Below, one piece after another: positions 1-8,921 of a DNA stretch of 64,000 nt. Origin of the DNA: Streptomyces olindensis (lineage in GTDB: Bacteria > Actinomycetota > Actinomycetes > Streptomycetales > Streptomycetaceae); assembly GCA_000696115.1 (NCBI GenBank), contig JJOH01000023.1, forward strand, positions 43,114-107,113. The letters are read 5' to 3'. Below the pieces are notes generated by a model. The model had not been told where the DNA came from. It saw nothing but the letters and a program-made list of their open reading frames with translations, and ran no database searches. Both the position numbers and the translations under genes were made by a program. Numbering within the stretch: position 1 is the stretch's first letter; each line of letters begins with the position of its first letter.

Positions 1-1
1 C

Positions 2-1447
2 GCGACCGCCTGCCTCGTGGAGACGGAGGCCCACGCGGCCGCCGTCGAGTCGGTGCGCGACCGGCTGCCGGCGCTCAAGCACGTGTGGCAGATCGAGGGC
101 GGCGGCCTCGACGAGCTGGGCCGGCTCGGCCAGGACGTCACGGACGAGACGGTCGAGGAGCGCAGCTCGATCGCCAAGGCGGACGACCCGGCGACCATCG
201 TCTACACCTCGGGCACGACCGGCCGCCCCAAGGGCTGTGTGCTCACCCACCGCAGCTTCTTCGCCGAGTGCGGCAACATCGTGGAGCGGCTGCGTCCGCT
301 GTTCCGCACGGGCGAGTGCTCGGTGCTGCTCTTCCTGCCGCTCGCGCACGTCTTCGGCCGGCTGGTGCAGATCGCGCCGATGATGGCGCCGATCAAGCTC
401 GGCTGCGTCCCGGACATCAAGAACCTCACCGACGAGCTGGCCGCGTTCCGCCCGACCCTGATCCTCGGTGTGCCGCGCGTCTTCGAGAAGGTCTACAACT
501 CGGCGCGCGCCAAGGCGCAGGCCGACGGCAAGGGCAAGATCTTCGACAAGGCCGCCGACACGGCGATCGCCTACAGCAAGGCGCTGGACAGCCCCTCGGG
601 ACCGTCCTTCGGCCTGAGGATCAAGCACAAGACCTTCGACAAGCTGGTCTACAGCAAGCTCCGCGCGGTCCTCGGCGGCCGGGGCGAGTACGCCATCTCC
701 GGCGGCGCCCCGCTCGGCGAGCGGCTCGGGCACTTCTTCCGCGGCATCGGCTTCACGGTGCTGGAGGGCTACGGCCTGACCGAGTCCTGCGCGGCGACGG
801 CGTTCAACCCCTGGGACCGGCAGAAGATCGGCACGGTCGGGCAGCCGCTGCCCGGCTCGGTGGTGCGGATCGCCGACGACGGTGAGGTGCTGCTGCACGG
901 CGAGCACCTGTTCAAGGAGTACTGGAACAACCCGGGCGCGACCGCGGAGGCGCTGGCCGACGGCTGGTTCCACACCGGTGACATCGGCACCCTCGACGAG
1001 GACGGCTACCTCAGGATCACCGGCCGCAAGAAGGAGATCATCGTCACCGCGGGCGGCAAGAACGTCGCCCCGGCCGTGATCGAGGACCGCATCCGGGCGC
1101 ACGCCCTGGTCGCGGAGTGCATGGTGGTGGGCGACGGGCGGCCGTTCGTGGGCGCGCTGGTCACCATCGACGAGGAGTTCCTGGGCCGTTGGTGCTCCGA
1201 CCACGGCAAGCCGGCGGGTTCCACCGCGGCGTCGCTGTGCGAGGACCCGGACCTGCTGGCCGCGATCCAGGCGGCGGTCGACGACGGCAACGCCGCGGTG
1301 TCGAAGGCGGAATCGGTGCGGAAGTTCCGCATTCTGTCCTCCCAGTTCACGGAGGAGTCGGGCCACCTGACGCCCTCGCTGAAGCTGAAGCGGAACGTGG
1401 TGGCGAAGGACTACGCGCACGAGATCGAGGCGATCTACGCGAAGTGA
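2..1447 (+). CDS. AMP-dependent long-chain fatty acid-CoA ligase, 5' end cut by window
   Basis: Activates fatty acids to acyl-adenylates and then acyl-CoA in the cytoplasm. The frame is open to the window edge, so the N-terminus is missing; about 480 residues remain of a family usually near 600. Visible motifs are the AMP-binding loop YTSGTTGRPKG (about 200-245), the LEGYGLTES adenylate motif (about 765-790), GWFHTGDIG, and the hinge/C-terminal TGRKKEIIVTAGGKNVAP. Overall it resembles FadD15-type actinobacterial ligases. In M. tuberculosis fadD15 sits beside pimB, as here, which supports the call. Chain-length preference cannot be read from sequence. The GTG at 17 is probably internal. Confidence 0.93.
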   Translation, partial: ATACLVETEAHAAAVESVRDRLPALKHVWQIEGGGLDELGRLGQDVTDETVEERSSIAKADDPATIVYTSGTTGRPKGCVLTHRSFFAECGNIVERLRPLFRTGECSVLLFLPLAHVFGRLVQIAPMMAPIKLGCVPDIKNLTDELAAFRPTLILGVPRVFEKVYNSARAKAQADGKGKIFDKAADTAIAYSKALDSPSGPSFGLRIKHKTFDKLVYSKLRAVLGGRGEYAISGGAPLGERLGHFFRGIGFTVLEGYGLTESCAATAFNPWDRQKIGTVGQPLPGSVVRIADDGEVLLHGEHLFKEYWNNPGATAEALADGWFHTGDIGTLDEDGYLRITGRKKEIIVTAGGKNVAPAVIEDRIRAHALVAECMVVGDGRPFVGALVTIDEEFLGRWCSDHGKPAGSTAASLCEDPDLLAAIQAAVDDGNAAVSKAESVRKFRILSSQFTEESGHLTPSLKLKRNVVAKDYAHEIEAIYAK

Positions 1448-1460
1448 CCCCTCGGGTCGG

Positions 1461-3110
1461 CTAGGGCGCGGTGTCCTCGGCGAGGACCCGCGCCATCGTG
1501 CGTTCGGCGAGCGCCGTGATGGTCACGAAGGGGTTGACCCCGAGCGAGCCGGGCACGAGTGAGCCGTCCGTGACGTACAGCCTGGAGTATCCCTTCACGC
1601 GCCCGTAGCCGTCGGTCGCCTTTCCCAGCACGCAGCCGCCCAGCGGGTGGTACGTGAAGTCGTCGGCGAAGACCTTGCTGCCGGAGCCGAACAGGTCGTA
1701 CCGGTAGATCGTCGCGTTGGCCGCGTTGATGCGGTCGAACAGCTTCTTGGCCATGGCGACGGAGAGGGCGCTGTGGGCGGCGGTCCAGCCGAGGCGCAGC
1801 TCGCCCGAGCCGGTGTCGTAGGAGAACGACGCCCGCTCCGGGTTCCGGGTGATCGCCAGGTAGAGGCTCACCCAGTGCTCCAGGCCCGTCGGCAGCGGGG
1901 CGATCTCGGCGAACACCGGGTTCGCCGTGTTGGCCCAGTCGTCGATGCCCATGACCGGCATGGTCGACTGGTTCGCGCCGACCGTGTCCCACAGGTGGTT
2001 GGCCCGGCCGAGCATCACGTTGCCGTTGGTGCCCCAGCCGGTGCCGACGCTCGTGGGGAGGTCGGGCAGGGTGCCCGTCTCCCGGGCGCGCAGCAGCAGT
2101 TCGGTGGTGCCGAGGCTGCCGCCGCCGAGGAAGAGGTACGTGCAGCCGTACTCCTTCGTCTCGACGACCCGGCCGGTGGCGTCGATGCGGTCGGCGGTCA
2201 GGACGTAGGTGCCGTCCGGCGCCCTGCTGATCGCGCGCACCTTCTCCAGGGTGTGGAGGGTGACCTTGCCGGTGCCGAGGGCGGCGGCGAGGTAGGTCTT
2301 GTCGAGGCTGCGCTTGCCGTGGTTGTTGCCGTAGATGACCTCCCCGGCGAGCGCGGACTTCGGGGCGGTGCCGGCCGCCTCGCGCTGCATGTGGCCGAAG
2401 TCGTAGACGCTCGGCACGAAGGTGGTCCGCAGGCCGGCGTTCTCGGCGTGCTTGCGGGAGACGCGGGTGAAGCGGTACCAGTCCGTCGACTCGAACCAGG
2501 AGGGGTCGACGGTGTTCACGCCGAGGGCGGCGCGGGCGCGCGGGAAGTACGTGCCGTACATCTCGTCGGCGTCGACGGTGGGGAACTGCTCGGCGAAGTA
2601 CGCGCGGGGCGGGGTGACCGCCATGCTGCCGTTGACCAGGGAGCCGCCGCCGACGCCCCGGCCGACGTACACCGACATCTGCGCGAAGTGGACGCGGTCC
2701 AGGACGCCCGGGTAGCGGCTGATGTCCCGGTTGACGACGTCCAGCCAGAGGAACGTGCCGAGGGGGGCCTCGGTGCGGGTGCGGAACCACATGGAGCGCT
2801 GGTCCGGGGTGCGGGTGGAGCAGAAGACGTTGCCGTCGGGGCCGGGGGTGTTCCAGAGGCGGCCCATCTCCAGGACGAGGGTGCGGATGCCGGCCTGGGC
2901 GAGGCGGAGGGCGGCGACGGCGCCGCCGTAGCCGGAGCCGACGACTATGGCGGGGGCGGTGTCGACCGCGTCGGGCTGGGCGGCTCGGGCGCTTTCGAGG
3001 CCGACGCGGGTGAAGCCGAGGGTGGCTGCCGTTTGCAGGGCTGCCATGCCGAGGATTTGACGTCTTGTCAGGTGACGGTTCGTCAGGTTTGCTGTCATGT
3101 TGGGCAGCAT
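1461..3110 (-). CDS. choA: Secreted cholesterol oxidase, GMC-type flavoprotein (class I)
   Basis: Oxidises 3-beta-hydroxysterols to 3-keto-4-ene sterols with FAD and oxygen, probably outside the cell. A twin-arginine signal (RR at residues 16-17, TRRQILG, then a hydrophobic stretch and ARAAQ) starts the protein. The FAD dinucleotide loop VVGSGYGG follows near residue 55. The FAEIAP segment matches the region of the catalytic Glu in Streptomyces ChoA, and HPLGGC near the C-terminus carries the catalytic His. Length (549 aa) fits the family. No P450 (choP) partner is adjacent. The start is uncertain: ATG at 3110 or 3098, neither with a strong ribosome binding site. It converges with the upstream ligase gene. 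Confidence 0.88.
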   Translation of the reverse strand: MLPNMTANLTNRHLTRRQILGMAALQTAATLGFTRVGLESARAAQPDAVDTAPAIVVGSGYGGAVAALRLAQAGIRTLVLEMGRLWNTPGPDGNVFCSTRTPDQRSMWFRTRTEAPLGTFLWLDVVNRDISRYPGVLDRVHFAQMSVYVGRGVGGGSLVNGSMAVTPPRAYFAEQFPTVDADEMYGTYFPRARAALGVNTVDPSWFESTDWYRFTRVSRKHAENAGLRTTFVPSVYDFGHMQREAAGTAPKSALAGEVIYGNNHGKRSLDKTYLAAALGTGKVTLHTLEKVRAISRAPDGTYVLTADRIDATGRVVETKEYGCTYLFLGGGSLGTTELLLRARETGTLPDLPTSVGTGWGTNGNVMLGRANHLWDTVGANQSTMPVMGIDDWANTANPVFAEIAPLPTGLEHWVSLYLAITRNPERASFSYDTGSGELRLGWTAAHSALSVAMAKKLFDRINAANATIYRYDLFGSGSKVFADDFTYHPLGGCVLGKATDGYGRVKGYSRLYVTDGSLVPGSLGVNPFVTITALAERTMARVLAEDTAP

Positions 3111-3163
3111 CGGCGGATTTTCGGGTTCCGCCTAGTGGGGTGCCGCTTGATCCTTGTGGGCGG

Positions 3164-3210
3164 GTGCGGGTTGTCTGTGGTTTCTCGCGCAGTTCCTCGC
3201 GCCCCTATTG
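3164..3210 (+). repeat. Dispersed Streptomyces intergenic repeat, copy 1
   Basis: Degenerate copy of the element whose core is TCGCGCAGTTCCCCGCGCCC, here with CTCGCGCAGTTCCTCGCG. It begins with GTGCGGG and lies between the 3' end of the pimB-like gene and the start of the cholesterol oxidase gene. Six further copies are listed in this window. Confidence 0.7.
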
Positions 3211-3212
3211 CC

Positions 3213-4355
3213 CTAAAGCAAGTCTTTGAGGTGCTGGGCCAGCAGGTCCCAGCGCCACTTCTCCTCGACCCACTCCCTGCCCCGCTCCCCCATCCTGCGG
3301 CGCAGCTCGGCGTCGGCGAGGAGGGTGGTGATGCGGTCGGCGGCCTCCTCGGGGGAGCCGCCCCTCACCACCCAGCCCGTCTCGCCGTCCAGGACCGCGT
3401 CGGGGGCGCCGCCCGAGTCGCCGGCCACGACCGGCAGGCCCGTCGCGGACGCCTCCAGGTAGACGATGCCGAGGCCCTCCACATCGAGGCCGCCGCGGCG
3501 GGTCCGGCAGGGCATCGCGAAGACGTCGCCGGCGCCGTAGTGGGCGGGGAGCTCGGACCAGGGGACGGCGCCGGTGAAGCGGACCGAGGCGGCCACGCCG
3601 GTCTCCTGCGCGAGCCGCCGCAGGTCCTTCTCGTACGGGCCGCCCCCGACGATCAGCAGCACGGTGTCCGGCTCGGCCGCGAGGATCCTGGGCATGGCCC
3701 GGATCAGGGTGTCCTGGCCCTTGCGGCGGACGAGCCGGGAGACGCAGACCACGACCGGGCGGTCCGTCAGGCCGAGGCGGGCCCGGATCTCGTCGCCGCC
3801 CGAGCCGGGGTGGAAGGTCTTCTCGTCGACGCCCGGCGGCAGCTGGGCCATGCGCGCGGCCGCCTCGGGCGTCAGGGCGGTCGCGATCCGGGAGCGCGTG
3901 TACTCGCCGAGGTAGGTGATCGTGTCGGTGGCGTCCCCGATGCGGCGCAGCAGCTGCCGGGCGGCGGGCAGCTGCGCCCAGCCGGCCTCGTGCCCGTGCG
4001 TGGTGGCCACGAGCCGCTCGGCGCCCGCGGCGCGCAGGGCCGGTGCCATCAGGCCGAGGGGGGCCGCCGCCCCGAACCACACCGCGGTGCAGCCGTGCTC
4101 CCGCAGCAGCCCGACGGCCCGCCGGGTGGCGCCCGGGGTCGGCAGCAACATGGTCGTGCGGTCCCGTACGACGGTGAAGGGCTGCTCGGCGTCGAAGGCG
4201 CGGGTCGCCTCGATCCCCTCCCGGCTCCGCTTCCACGTCGACGCGTAGACGACCAGTTCCCGCGGGTCCAGCCGCAGCGCCATGTTGTGCAGGAACGCCT
4301 GGATGCCCCCGGGCCGGGGCGGGAAGTCGTTGGTCACGATCAGGGTCTTGCGCAC
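3213..4355 (-). CDS. pimB: GT4 glycosyltransferase, PimB-like phosphatidylinositol mannoside mannosyltransferase
   Basis: Predicted to add the second mannose in phosphatidylinositol mannoside synthesis, using GDP-mannose at the cytoplasmic membrane face. The N-terminus VTNDFPPRPGGIQAFL is the typical PimB' signature, RLVRRKGQDTL is the GT4 sugar-nucleotide site, and YLEASATGLPVVAG is the GT4 E-rich motif. At 380 aa it has full family length. The neighbouring FadD15-like ligase repeats the Rv2187-Rv2188c arrangement. The start is ATG at 4355. It is divergent from the GT87-like membrane transferase, which could act on related mannolipids. Substrate specificity is inferred. Confidence 0.82.
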   Translation of the reverse strand: MRKTLIVTNDFPPRPGGIQAFLHNMALRLDPRELVVYASTWKRSREGIEATRAFDAEQPFTVVRDRTTMLLPTPGATRRAVGLLREHGCTAVWFGAAAPLGLMAPALRAAGAERLVATTHGHEAGWAQLPAARQLLRRIGDATDTITYLGEYTRSRIATALTPEAAARMAQLPPGVDEKTFHPGSGGDEIRARLGLTDRPVVVCVSRLVRRKGQDTLIRAMPRILAAEPDTVLLIVGGGPYEKDLRRLAQETGVAASVRFTGAVPWSELPAHYGAGDVFAMPCRTRRGGLDVEGLGIVYLEASATGLPVVAGDSGGAPDAVLDGETGWVVRGGSPEEAADRITTLLADAELRRRMGERGREWVEEKWRWDLLAQHLKDLL

Positions 4356-4473
4356 GCCGCCGACCCTACCGAACCGCCCCTCGCGGCCCCGCGCGGCGGC
4401 ACGTGTGGCACGCTCACAGCGGACGGGCCCATCATGGCCCCATCAACACGGCACGCGAACAGGCAGGGATCAC

Positions 4474-5706
4474 GTGAAGACGACGGGCGCGAGGCGGTCC
4501 CTGGCATGGCTTCCGGTGATCTGGTGTCTCACGAGACTGGTGCTGCTGCTGTTCGTGCTGAAGGTGTACGTCTTCCCGGGCCCGGACGTCACGAGCGACG
4601 TGCACGTGATCTACCAGGGCTGGTACGGCGTCCTGCGCACCGGAACGTTCCCGCTGGAGGACGTCACCTGGCAGTACCCGCCCGCCGCCGCCCTGGCGAT
4701 CCTCTCCCCCGGCCTGCTGCCCTTCCTGGAGTACGCGACCGCCTTCTTCGTCCTGGTCTGCGTCACCGACCTGGCCGTGCTGGCGCTGCTGACGTACGCG
4801 GGGCGCCGCCCGGGCCGGTCGCTGCGCGGCGCGTGGGTGTGGGTGGTCGGCGTGCCGCTCCTCGGGCCGACGGTGTACGCCCGCTACGACGTGATGGTCA
4901 CGGCGGTGGCGGTGGCCGCGCTGCTCGCGGGCGCCCGGCACCCGAGGGCGATGGGGGCCCTGGCGGCCTTCGGCGCCCTGCTGAAGGTGTGGCCGGCGAT
5001 GCTGCTGCTGGCCTCCCGGCGGCGCGCCGCCTGGGGATCGGCCCTGGTGACCGGTGTCGCCGTGACGGGCGTGTTCGCCCTGGCGATGCCGGGCGCGTTC
5101 GCCTTCCTGACCTTCCAGCGCGACCGGGGCACCGAGGTGGAGTCGCTGGGCGCGCTGGTCTTCCACGTGGCCCGGCACTTCGGCTGGCAGGGCGAGGTGA
5201 AGCTCAACTACGGCTCGATCGAGTTCCTCGGGCCGTACGTGAGCGAGGTGAGCACGGGCGCGCTGTTCCTGACGGGGGCGGCCTTCGGCTGGCTGGTGCT
5301 GTGGCGGCTGCTGGCCCGGCGCTTCGAGGAGCACACCCTGGCCGACGCGGCGTTCGTGGCGGTGCTGATGTTCACCACCACCAGCCGGGTGATCAGCCCG
5401 CAGTACATGGTGTGGCTGGTCGGGCTGGCGGCGGTGTGCCTGTACTTCCCGGGGAGCCGGATGCGGCTGCCGGTCGTCCTCGTCCTGGTGGCGTCCTTCG
5501 TGACGGTGCTGGAGTTCCCGCTGTACTTCGGCAACGTGGTGGCCAGTGACGGCCTCGGGGTCACCCTGCTGTTCCTGCGCAACGGCCTCCTCGTGGCCGC
5601 CGCGCTCCTCGCCGCCCGCGCCCTGTGGCGTGCGACGGTGCCGCGCACCCTGCCCGCTGTGCCCGCTCAGCCCGTCCGCGCCGGCGAGACGCCCGTCTCC
5701 TCCTGA
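4474..5706 (+). CDS. Polytopic membrane glycosyltransferase, GT87-like (DUF2029)
   Basis: Integral membrane protein of about 410 aa with roughly ten hydrophobic segments. The first periplasmic loop carries an acidic/aromatic pattern (VTSDVHVIYQGWYGVL, then WQYPPAAALA) seen in polyprenyl-phosphate-mannose dependent GT-C transferases. A loop with YARYDVMV and a late SRVISPQYMVWL are also typical. GTG at 4474 is chosen because AGGGA lies about 6 bases upstream; the upstream in-frame ATG would run antisense through the start of the pimB gene. Acceptor unknown; divergence from pimB suggests mannan or mannolipid assembly. The 3' end overlaps the convergent MATE gene by 40 bp. Confidence 0.78.
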   Translation: MKTTGARRSLAWLPVIWCLTRLVLLLFVLKVYVFPGPDVTSDVHVIYQGWYGVLRTGTFPLEDVTWQYPPAAALAILSPGLLPFLEYATAFFVLVCVTDLAVLALLTYAGRRPGRSLRGAWVWVVGVPLLGPTVYARYDVMVTAVAVAALLAGARHPRAMGALAAFGALLKVWPAMLLLASRRRAAWGSALVTGVAVTGVFALAMPGAFAFLTFQRDRGTEVESLGALVFHVARHFGWQGEVKLNYGSIEFLGPYVSEVSTGALFLTGAAFGWLVLWRLLARRFEEHTLADAAFVAVLMFTTTSRVISPQYMVWLVGLAAVCLYFPGSRMRLPVVLVLVASFVTVLEFPLYFGNVVASDGLGVTLLFLRNGLLVAAALLAARALWRATVPRTLPAVPAQPVRAGETPVSS

Positions 5707-6989
5707 GCCGGGGCCCGCCGGAACAGCAGCCCCGCCGACGCGCACTGCACGGCCGCCGCGAGCGCCATCGCGAGACACACCCCGGGCAGCCCGTACCCCG
5801 TCAGGGCGTACGCGAGCCCCAGCTGGACGGCCGTGCCGAGCACGGTCACCCGCAGCAGCGCCGAGGCTCGCCCGCCGCCCTCGAAGACCCCGCCGAGCGC
5901 GATGAGGCAGCCCAGCAGCACCAGGTAGGGGCCGACGCAGCGCAGGAACAGCACACCCTCGGCCGCGACCGCGGGCCCGGCGCCGAAGGCGGCCATGATC
6001 CAGGGGGCGGTGACCGCCAGGAGCACGGCAGCGGCGAGCCCGAGGGCGCCGGAGAGAAGCACGGCCTGCCGTCCGATCGCCCGTCGGGCGTCCCGGCCGG
6101 CGCCCCGCGTGTGCGCGGTGTGGATGGAGGCGGCCTGGCGGACCGCGTAGAAGGCCATGGTCGCCACGTACAGGGACTTGTAGGCGATGGCGTACCCGGC
6201 CACCGCCGTCACCCCGAGCCGGGCCACGACGGCGACCAGGACCAGGGCGCCCGTCTGCCGCACGGTGAAGTCGGCCGACATGGGCAGGCCGGTCGTCAGC
6301 GTCCGGCGCAGGGAGACGGCCAGGGGCTCGCCCGGCGCCGTCCCGCGGGCCGTCCGGAGCAGTGCGTCGCGCCGGAGCGCGACCAGTCCGGCCCCGAGCG
6401 CCACGCAGCGGGACAGCACCGTCGAGGCGGCGGCGCCCTGGACGCCGTGGAGGTGGATGAGGAGCGGGTCGAGGATCAGGATCAGGCCGTTGGACAGCAG
6501 GGCGAGGCGCATCGGGGTGCGGGTGTCGCCGGTGCCCTTGAGGATGCCGTCGACGAGCTGCTGGGCGAAGAAGACGGCCGTGCCGGGCATGGCGAGCGTG
6601 AAGTAGGCGACGGCGAGCGGGAGGGCGGCGCTGTCGGCCCCGCCCAGCACCAGCCGGGCCAGCGGCTCGCGCCCCAGCAGTCCGCAGACCACGACCACCG
6701 GTGTCACCAGTGCCCACAGCGCCCATCCGCCGCGCACGGCGGCCCGGACGGCGGCGGGATCGCGGGCGCCCCGGGCGTGCGCGACCAGCACGGTCGTGCC
6801 GGAGCCGAAGACCAGGGCGATGCCGAGCAGCACGTTCTCCGTGGTGGTCGCCACGGCCACGGCGGCCACGGCAGGACCGCCCAGCCGGGCGACCCAGACG
6901 GTGTTGACGATCCCCGCGGCGACGGAGGCCAGGAGCGAGAAGTAGACGGGGCGGGCGAGCAGGACGAGCTGCTCGCGGTGGGCGTTCAC
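5667..6989 (-). CDS. MATE family efflux transporter
   Basis: Cation-coupled export of small amphipathic compounds across the membrane is the family role. The 440 aa protein has twelve predicted membrane segments in two related halves. The N-terminus RPVYFSLLASVAAGIVNTVW followed by LGGPAVAAVAVA is the usual MATE TM1-TM2 pattern, and the second half repeats it around LPMSADFTVRQTG. The gene is divergent from a PadR-type regulator with a 123 bp spacer that holds a clear inverted repeat, so PadR is the likely local repressor. Substrate is unknown. Confidence 0.88.
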   Translation of the reverse strand: MNAHREQLVLLARPVYFSLLASVAAGIVNTVWVARLGGPAVAAVAVATTTENVLLGIALVFGSGTTVLVAHARGARDPAAVRAAVRGGWALWALVTPVVVVCGLLGREPLARLVLGGADSAALPLAVAYFTLAMPGTAVFFAQQLVDGILKGTGDTRTPMRLALLSNGLILILDPLLIHLHGVQGAAASTVLSRCVALGAGLVALRRDALLRTARGTAPGEPLAVSLRRTLTTGLPMSADFTVRQTGALVLVAVVARLGVTAVAGYAIAYKSLYVATMAFYAVRQAASIHTAHTRGAGRDARRAIGRQAVLLSGALGLAAAVLLAVTAPWIMAAFGAGPAVAAEGVLFLRCVGPYLVLLGCLIALGGVFEGGGRASALLRVTVLGTAVQLGLAYALTGYGLPGVCLAMALAAAVQCASAGLLFRRAPAQEETGVSPARTG

Positions 6990-7044
6990 GGTAGCGGTCC
7001 CCCCGAGTCACGGTGAGGCTCGACACGAGCCGACACCCTCGATA

Positions 7045-7071
7045 CGAGCTATCTCGGTTAGAGGTAGCTCG
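7045..7071. promoter_or_regulatory. Candidate PadR operator between MATE gene and padR-like gene
   Basis: Inverted repeat with 11-base arms CGAGCTATCTC and GAGGTAGCTCG (one mismatch) around the spacer GGTTA. GGTTAGAGGTAGC is then followed by a partial direct repeat GTTAAGAGGTAGC (7071-7083). It lies 42 bp before the padR-like start and 56 bp from the MATE start, suited to autorepression plus control of the exporter. The assignment is inferred from position and symmetry. Confidence 0.6.
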
Positions 7072-7112
7072 TTAAGAGGTAGCATGCAGCGTACGCACCC
7101 GCAAGGAGGACC

Positions 7113-7643
7113 ATGCTGGAGCTGTCGATCCTGGGCTTCCTGGCCGAGGAACCCCTGCACGGCTACGAGCTGAAGGAGCACATCAAGGCGCTCACCGGCC
7201 ATGTCCGGCCGGTCAGCGACGGCGCGCTCTACCCGGCGATCACGCGCCTGGTCGGCGCGGGCCTGCTCGACCAGCGCACCGAGCCGGGTGCGAGTGCGGC
7301 CCCCCGCCGGATCCTGGCCCTCACCGACGAGGGCCGCGCGGAGCTGCTTCAGCGGCTGCGCCGTCCGAAGCAGACCGAGATCACCGACCACGTCCGCTTC
7401 AACACGGTCCTGGCGTTCCTGCGCCACCTGCCCGACCGGCACGAGCAGGCCGCGGTGCTGCGCCGCCGGCTGGACTTCCTGGAGACTCCGACGAGCTTCT
7501 TCTACGCGTCCGGCAAGCCGGTCCGGGCCGAGGAGGCGGACGACCTGTTCCGCCAGGGCATGCTGCGGGTCGCCCGGGCGACGGGCGAGGCGGAACGGGC
7601 CTGGCTGCGGGAGGCCATCGAACTGCTGGAACAGCCGGGCTGA
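7113..7643 (+). CDS. PadR family transcriptional regulator
   Basis: Winged-helix DNA-binding repressor of 176 aa. The N-terminal domain shows the PadR hallmarks LSILGFLAEEPLHGYELK, VSDGALYPAITRLVGAGLL and the wing segment RRILALTDEGR; the C-terminal half (from about residue 90) is the helical dimerisation/ligand domain of the Vir type. ATG at 7113 follows AAGGAGG at 6-7 bases. It is divergent from a MATE exporter and preceded by a strong inverted repeat, which is the classic layout of a ligand-relieved efflux repressor. The ligand cannot be told. Confidence 0.9.
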   Translation: MLELSILGFLAEEPLHGYELKEHIKALTGHVRPVSDGALYPAITRLVGAGLLDQRTEPGASAAPRRILALTDEGRAELLQRLRRPKQTEITDHVRFNTVLAFLRHLPDRHEQAAVLRRRLDFLETPTSFFYASGKPVRAEEADDLFRQGMLRVARATGEAERAWLREAIELLEQPG

Positions 7644-7703
7644 ACCCGCGGGCGCCCCGGCCCGGCACCTCCCGATCGGCGCGGCCGAACGACAACCTCC
7701 CGA

Positions 7704-8888
7704 TCAGCCCAGCTGAGCCCGCAGGTACTCCCGCCACTCCGCCGTGAAGGCCGCCGGCGTCGTCCCCAGCACCTCACGCATCGCTTCCTCCACCGCCCCG
7801 GCCCGCTCCCGGTGCTCCCCGACGGCCCGGTAGAACGCGCGCAACCGCGACTCGCCCCAGCGGTCGGCGATCAGCCGGCACGCCGTCCAGCCGCTCTCGT
7901 AGGCCCGCGCCAGACGGCTCGCGTCCCCGGTGAAGCCGAAGTCCCCGTCGTCCGGGAGCCCGGCCGGGACCCGCCCCGCGCTCACCGCCCGGGACAGCTC
8001 GGGCGCGGCCTCGACGGGGGTGCGGCCGGCGGCGCGGTAGCCGACCCAGTCGGCGTAGCCCTCGGACAGCCACAGGGGCGTGGCGGGGGTGGTGGCGGCC
8101 CGGGTCGCGACATGGGTCGTCTCGTGAGTGACGACGACCTGCTCGCCGAGGCCGCCGAGGAGGGCGAACGCCTCCGGGTTGACGATGATCCGGTCCGCCG
8201 GCGCCCGGGCGGGCGCGCCCGTCTCGCCGGTGGTGACCGCCGCGATCCCGCGGTAGGAGGAGGCGGGTGAGCCGAGCAGCCCCGCCATCCCCTCCAGCGA
8301 CTTCGGGACGAGCACGACGACGCGCCGGCTCCAGTCGGCGCCCCACGCGTCCGACACGGCGGGCACAGCCCGGTCGGCCAGGTGGGCGACGTCGCGCAGC
8401 GACCGGCCGGACTGCCCGACGCCCAGGACGAGACTGTGGATGCCCCGGACGGCCTGCACCTTCCCCTGGTCCCAGAGTTGCTGGGCGGACTTCTTCGCGG
8501 GCCGGTCGGCGTCGACGGACCACCGCCCGTCCGCGTCCCGGCTGAGCCGCAGCGTGCGCCCGGCGGTCACCGGCGCCCGGTCGTGTCCCGCGAGGCGGTA
8601 GCGCAGTTCGACGTCGGCGGTGGCGGTGTCACCGGTGCGGCGCACTTCGGTCACGCGGTACGACCAGTCGGACAGGGGCACCGCCCGCAGTGCGGCGAAA
8701 TCGCCCCCAGTGCCCGTCCGTTCGTAGGCCCGCTCGTCGTGGTCGAGGACCGCCGCGGCCCGCCGGTCCAGGAGCCGCTGGACGTCGGCCGTGGCACTGT
8801 CGGCCGCGGACGGCCCGCCGCACCCCACCAGGGCGACGAGCAGCGACACGAGCGCCACCACCCCGGACCCCGACCTTGGACCAGCCAC
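7704..8888 (-). CDS. Lipoprotein with HExxH zinc metallopeptidase domain (peptidase MA-like)
   Basis: Predicted extracytoplasmic, membrane-anchored metallopeptidase of 394 aa. The N-terminus has a hydrophobic stretch ending in a lipobox (ALVGC). The zinc motif HETTH is at residues 255-259, and the downstream glutamate lies in LSEGYADWVGY (Glu276), the spacing of gluzincins and of the peptidase MA-like families. The N-terminal 200 residues resemble a substrate- or wall-binding module, not identified. GTG start at 8888 with GGGA upstream. It ends shortly before the padR gene (convergent). Substrate unknown; the catalytic residues are intact. Confidence 0.72.
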   Translation of the reverse strand: MAGPRSGSGVVALVSLLVALVGCGGPSAADSATADVQRLLDRRAAAVLDHDERAYERTGTGGDFAALRAVPLSDWSYRVTEVRRTGDTATADVELRYRLAGHDRAPVTAGRTLRLSRDADGRWSVDADRPAKKSAQQLWDQGKVQAVRGIHSLVLGVGQSGRSLRDVAHLADRAVPAVSDAWGADWSRRVVVLVPKSLEGMAGLLGSPASSYRGIAAVTTGETGAPARAPADRIIVNPEAFALLGGLGEQVVVTHETTHVATRAATTPATPLWLSEGYADWVGYRAAGRTPVEAAPELSRAVSAGRVPAGLPDDGDFGFTGDASRLARAYESGWTACRLIADRWGESRLRAFYRAVGEHRERAGAVEEAMREVLGTTPAAFTAEWREYLRAQLG

Positions 8889-8921
8889 GTTCCCGATCGT
8901 ACGGGCGCGGGGCCGCGCCGG

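Noticed and set aside
1647..5549. A 1300-codon open frame on the plus strand
   Set aside because: It runs antisense through cholesterol oxidase and pimB-like genes with clear motifs; long stop-free antisense frames are expected at this G+C.
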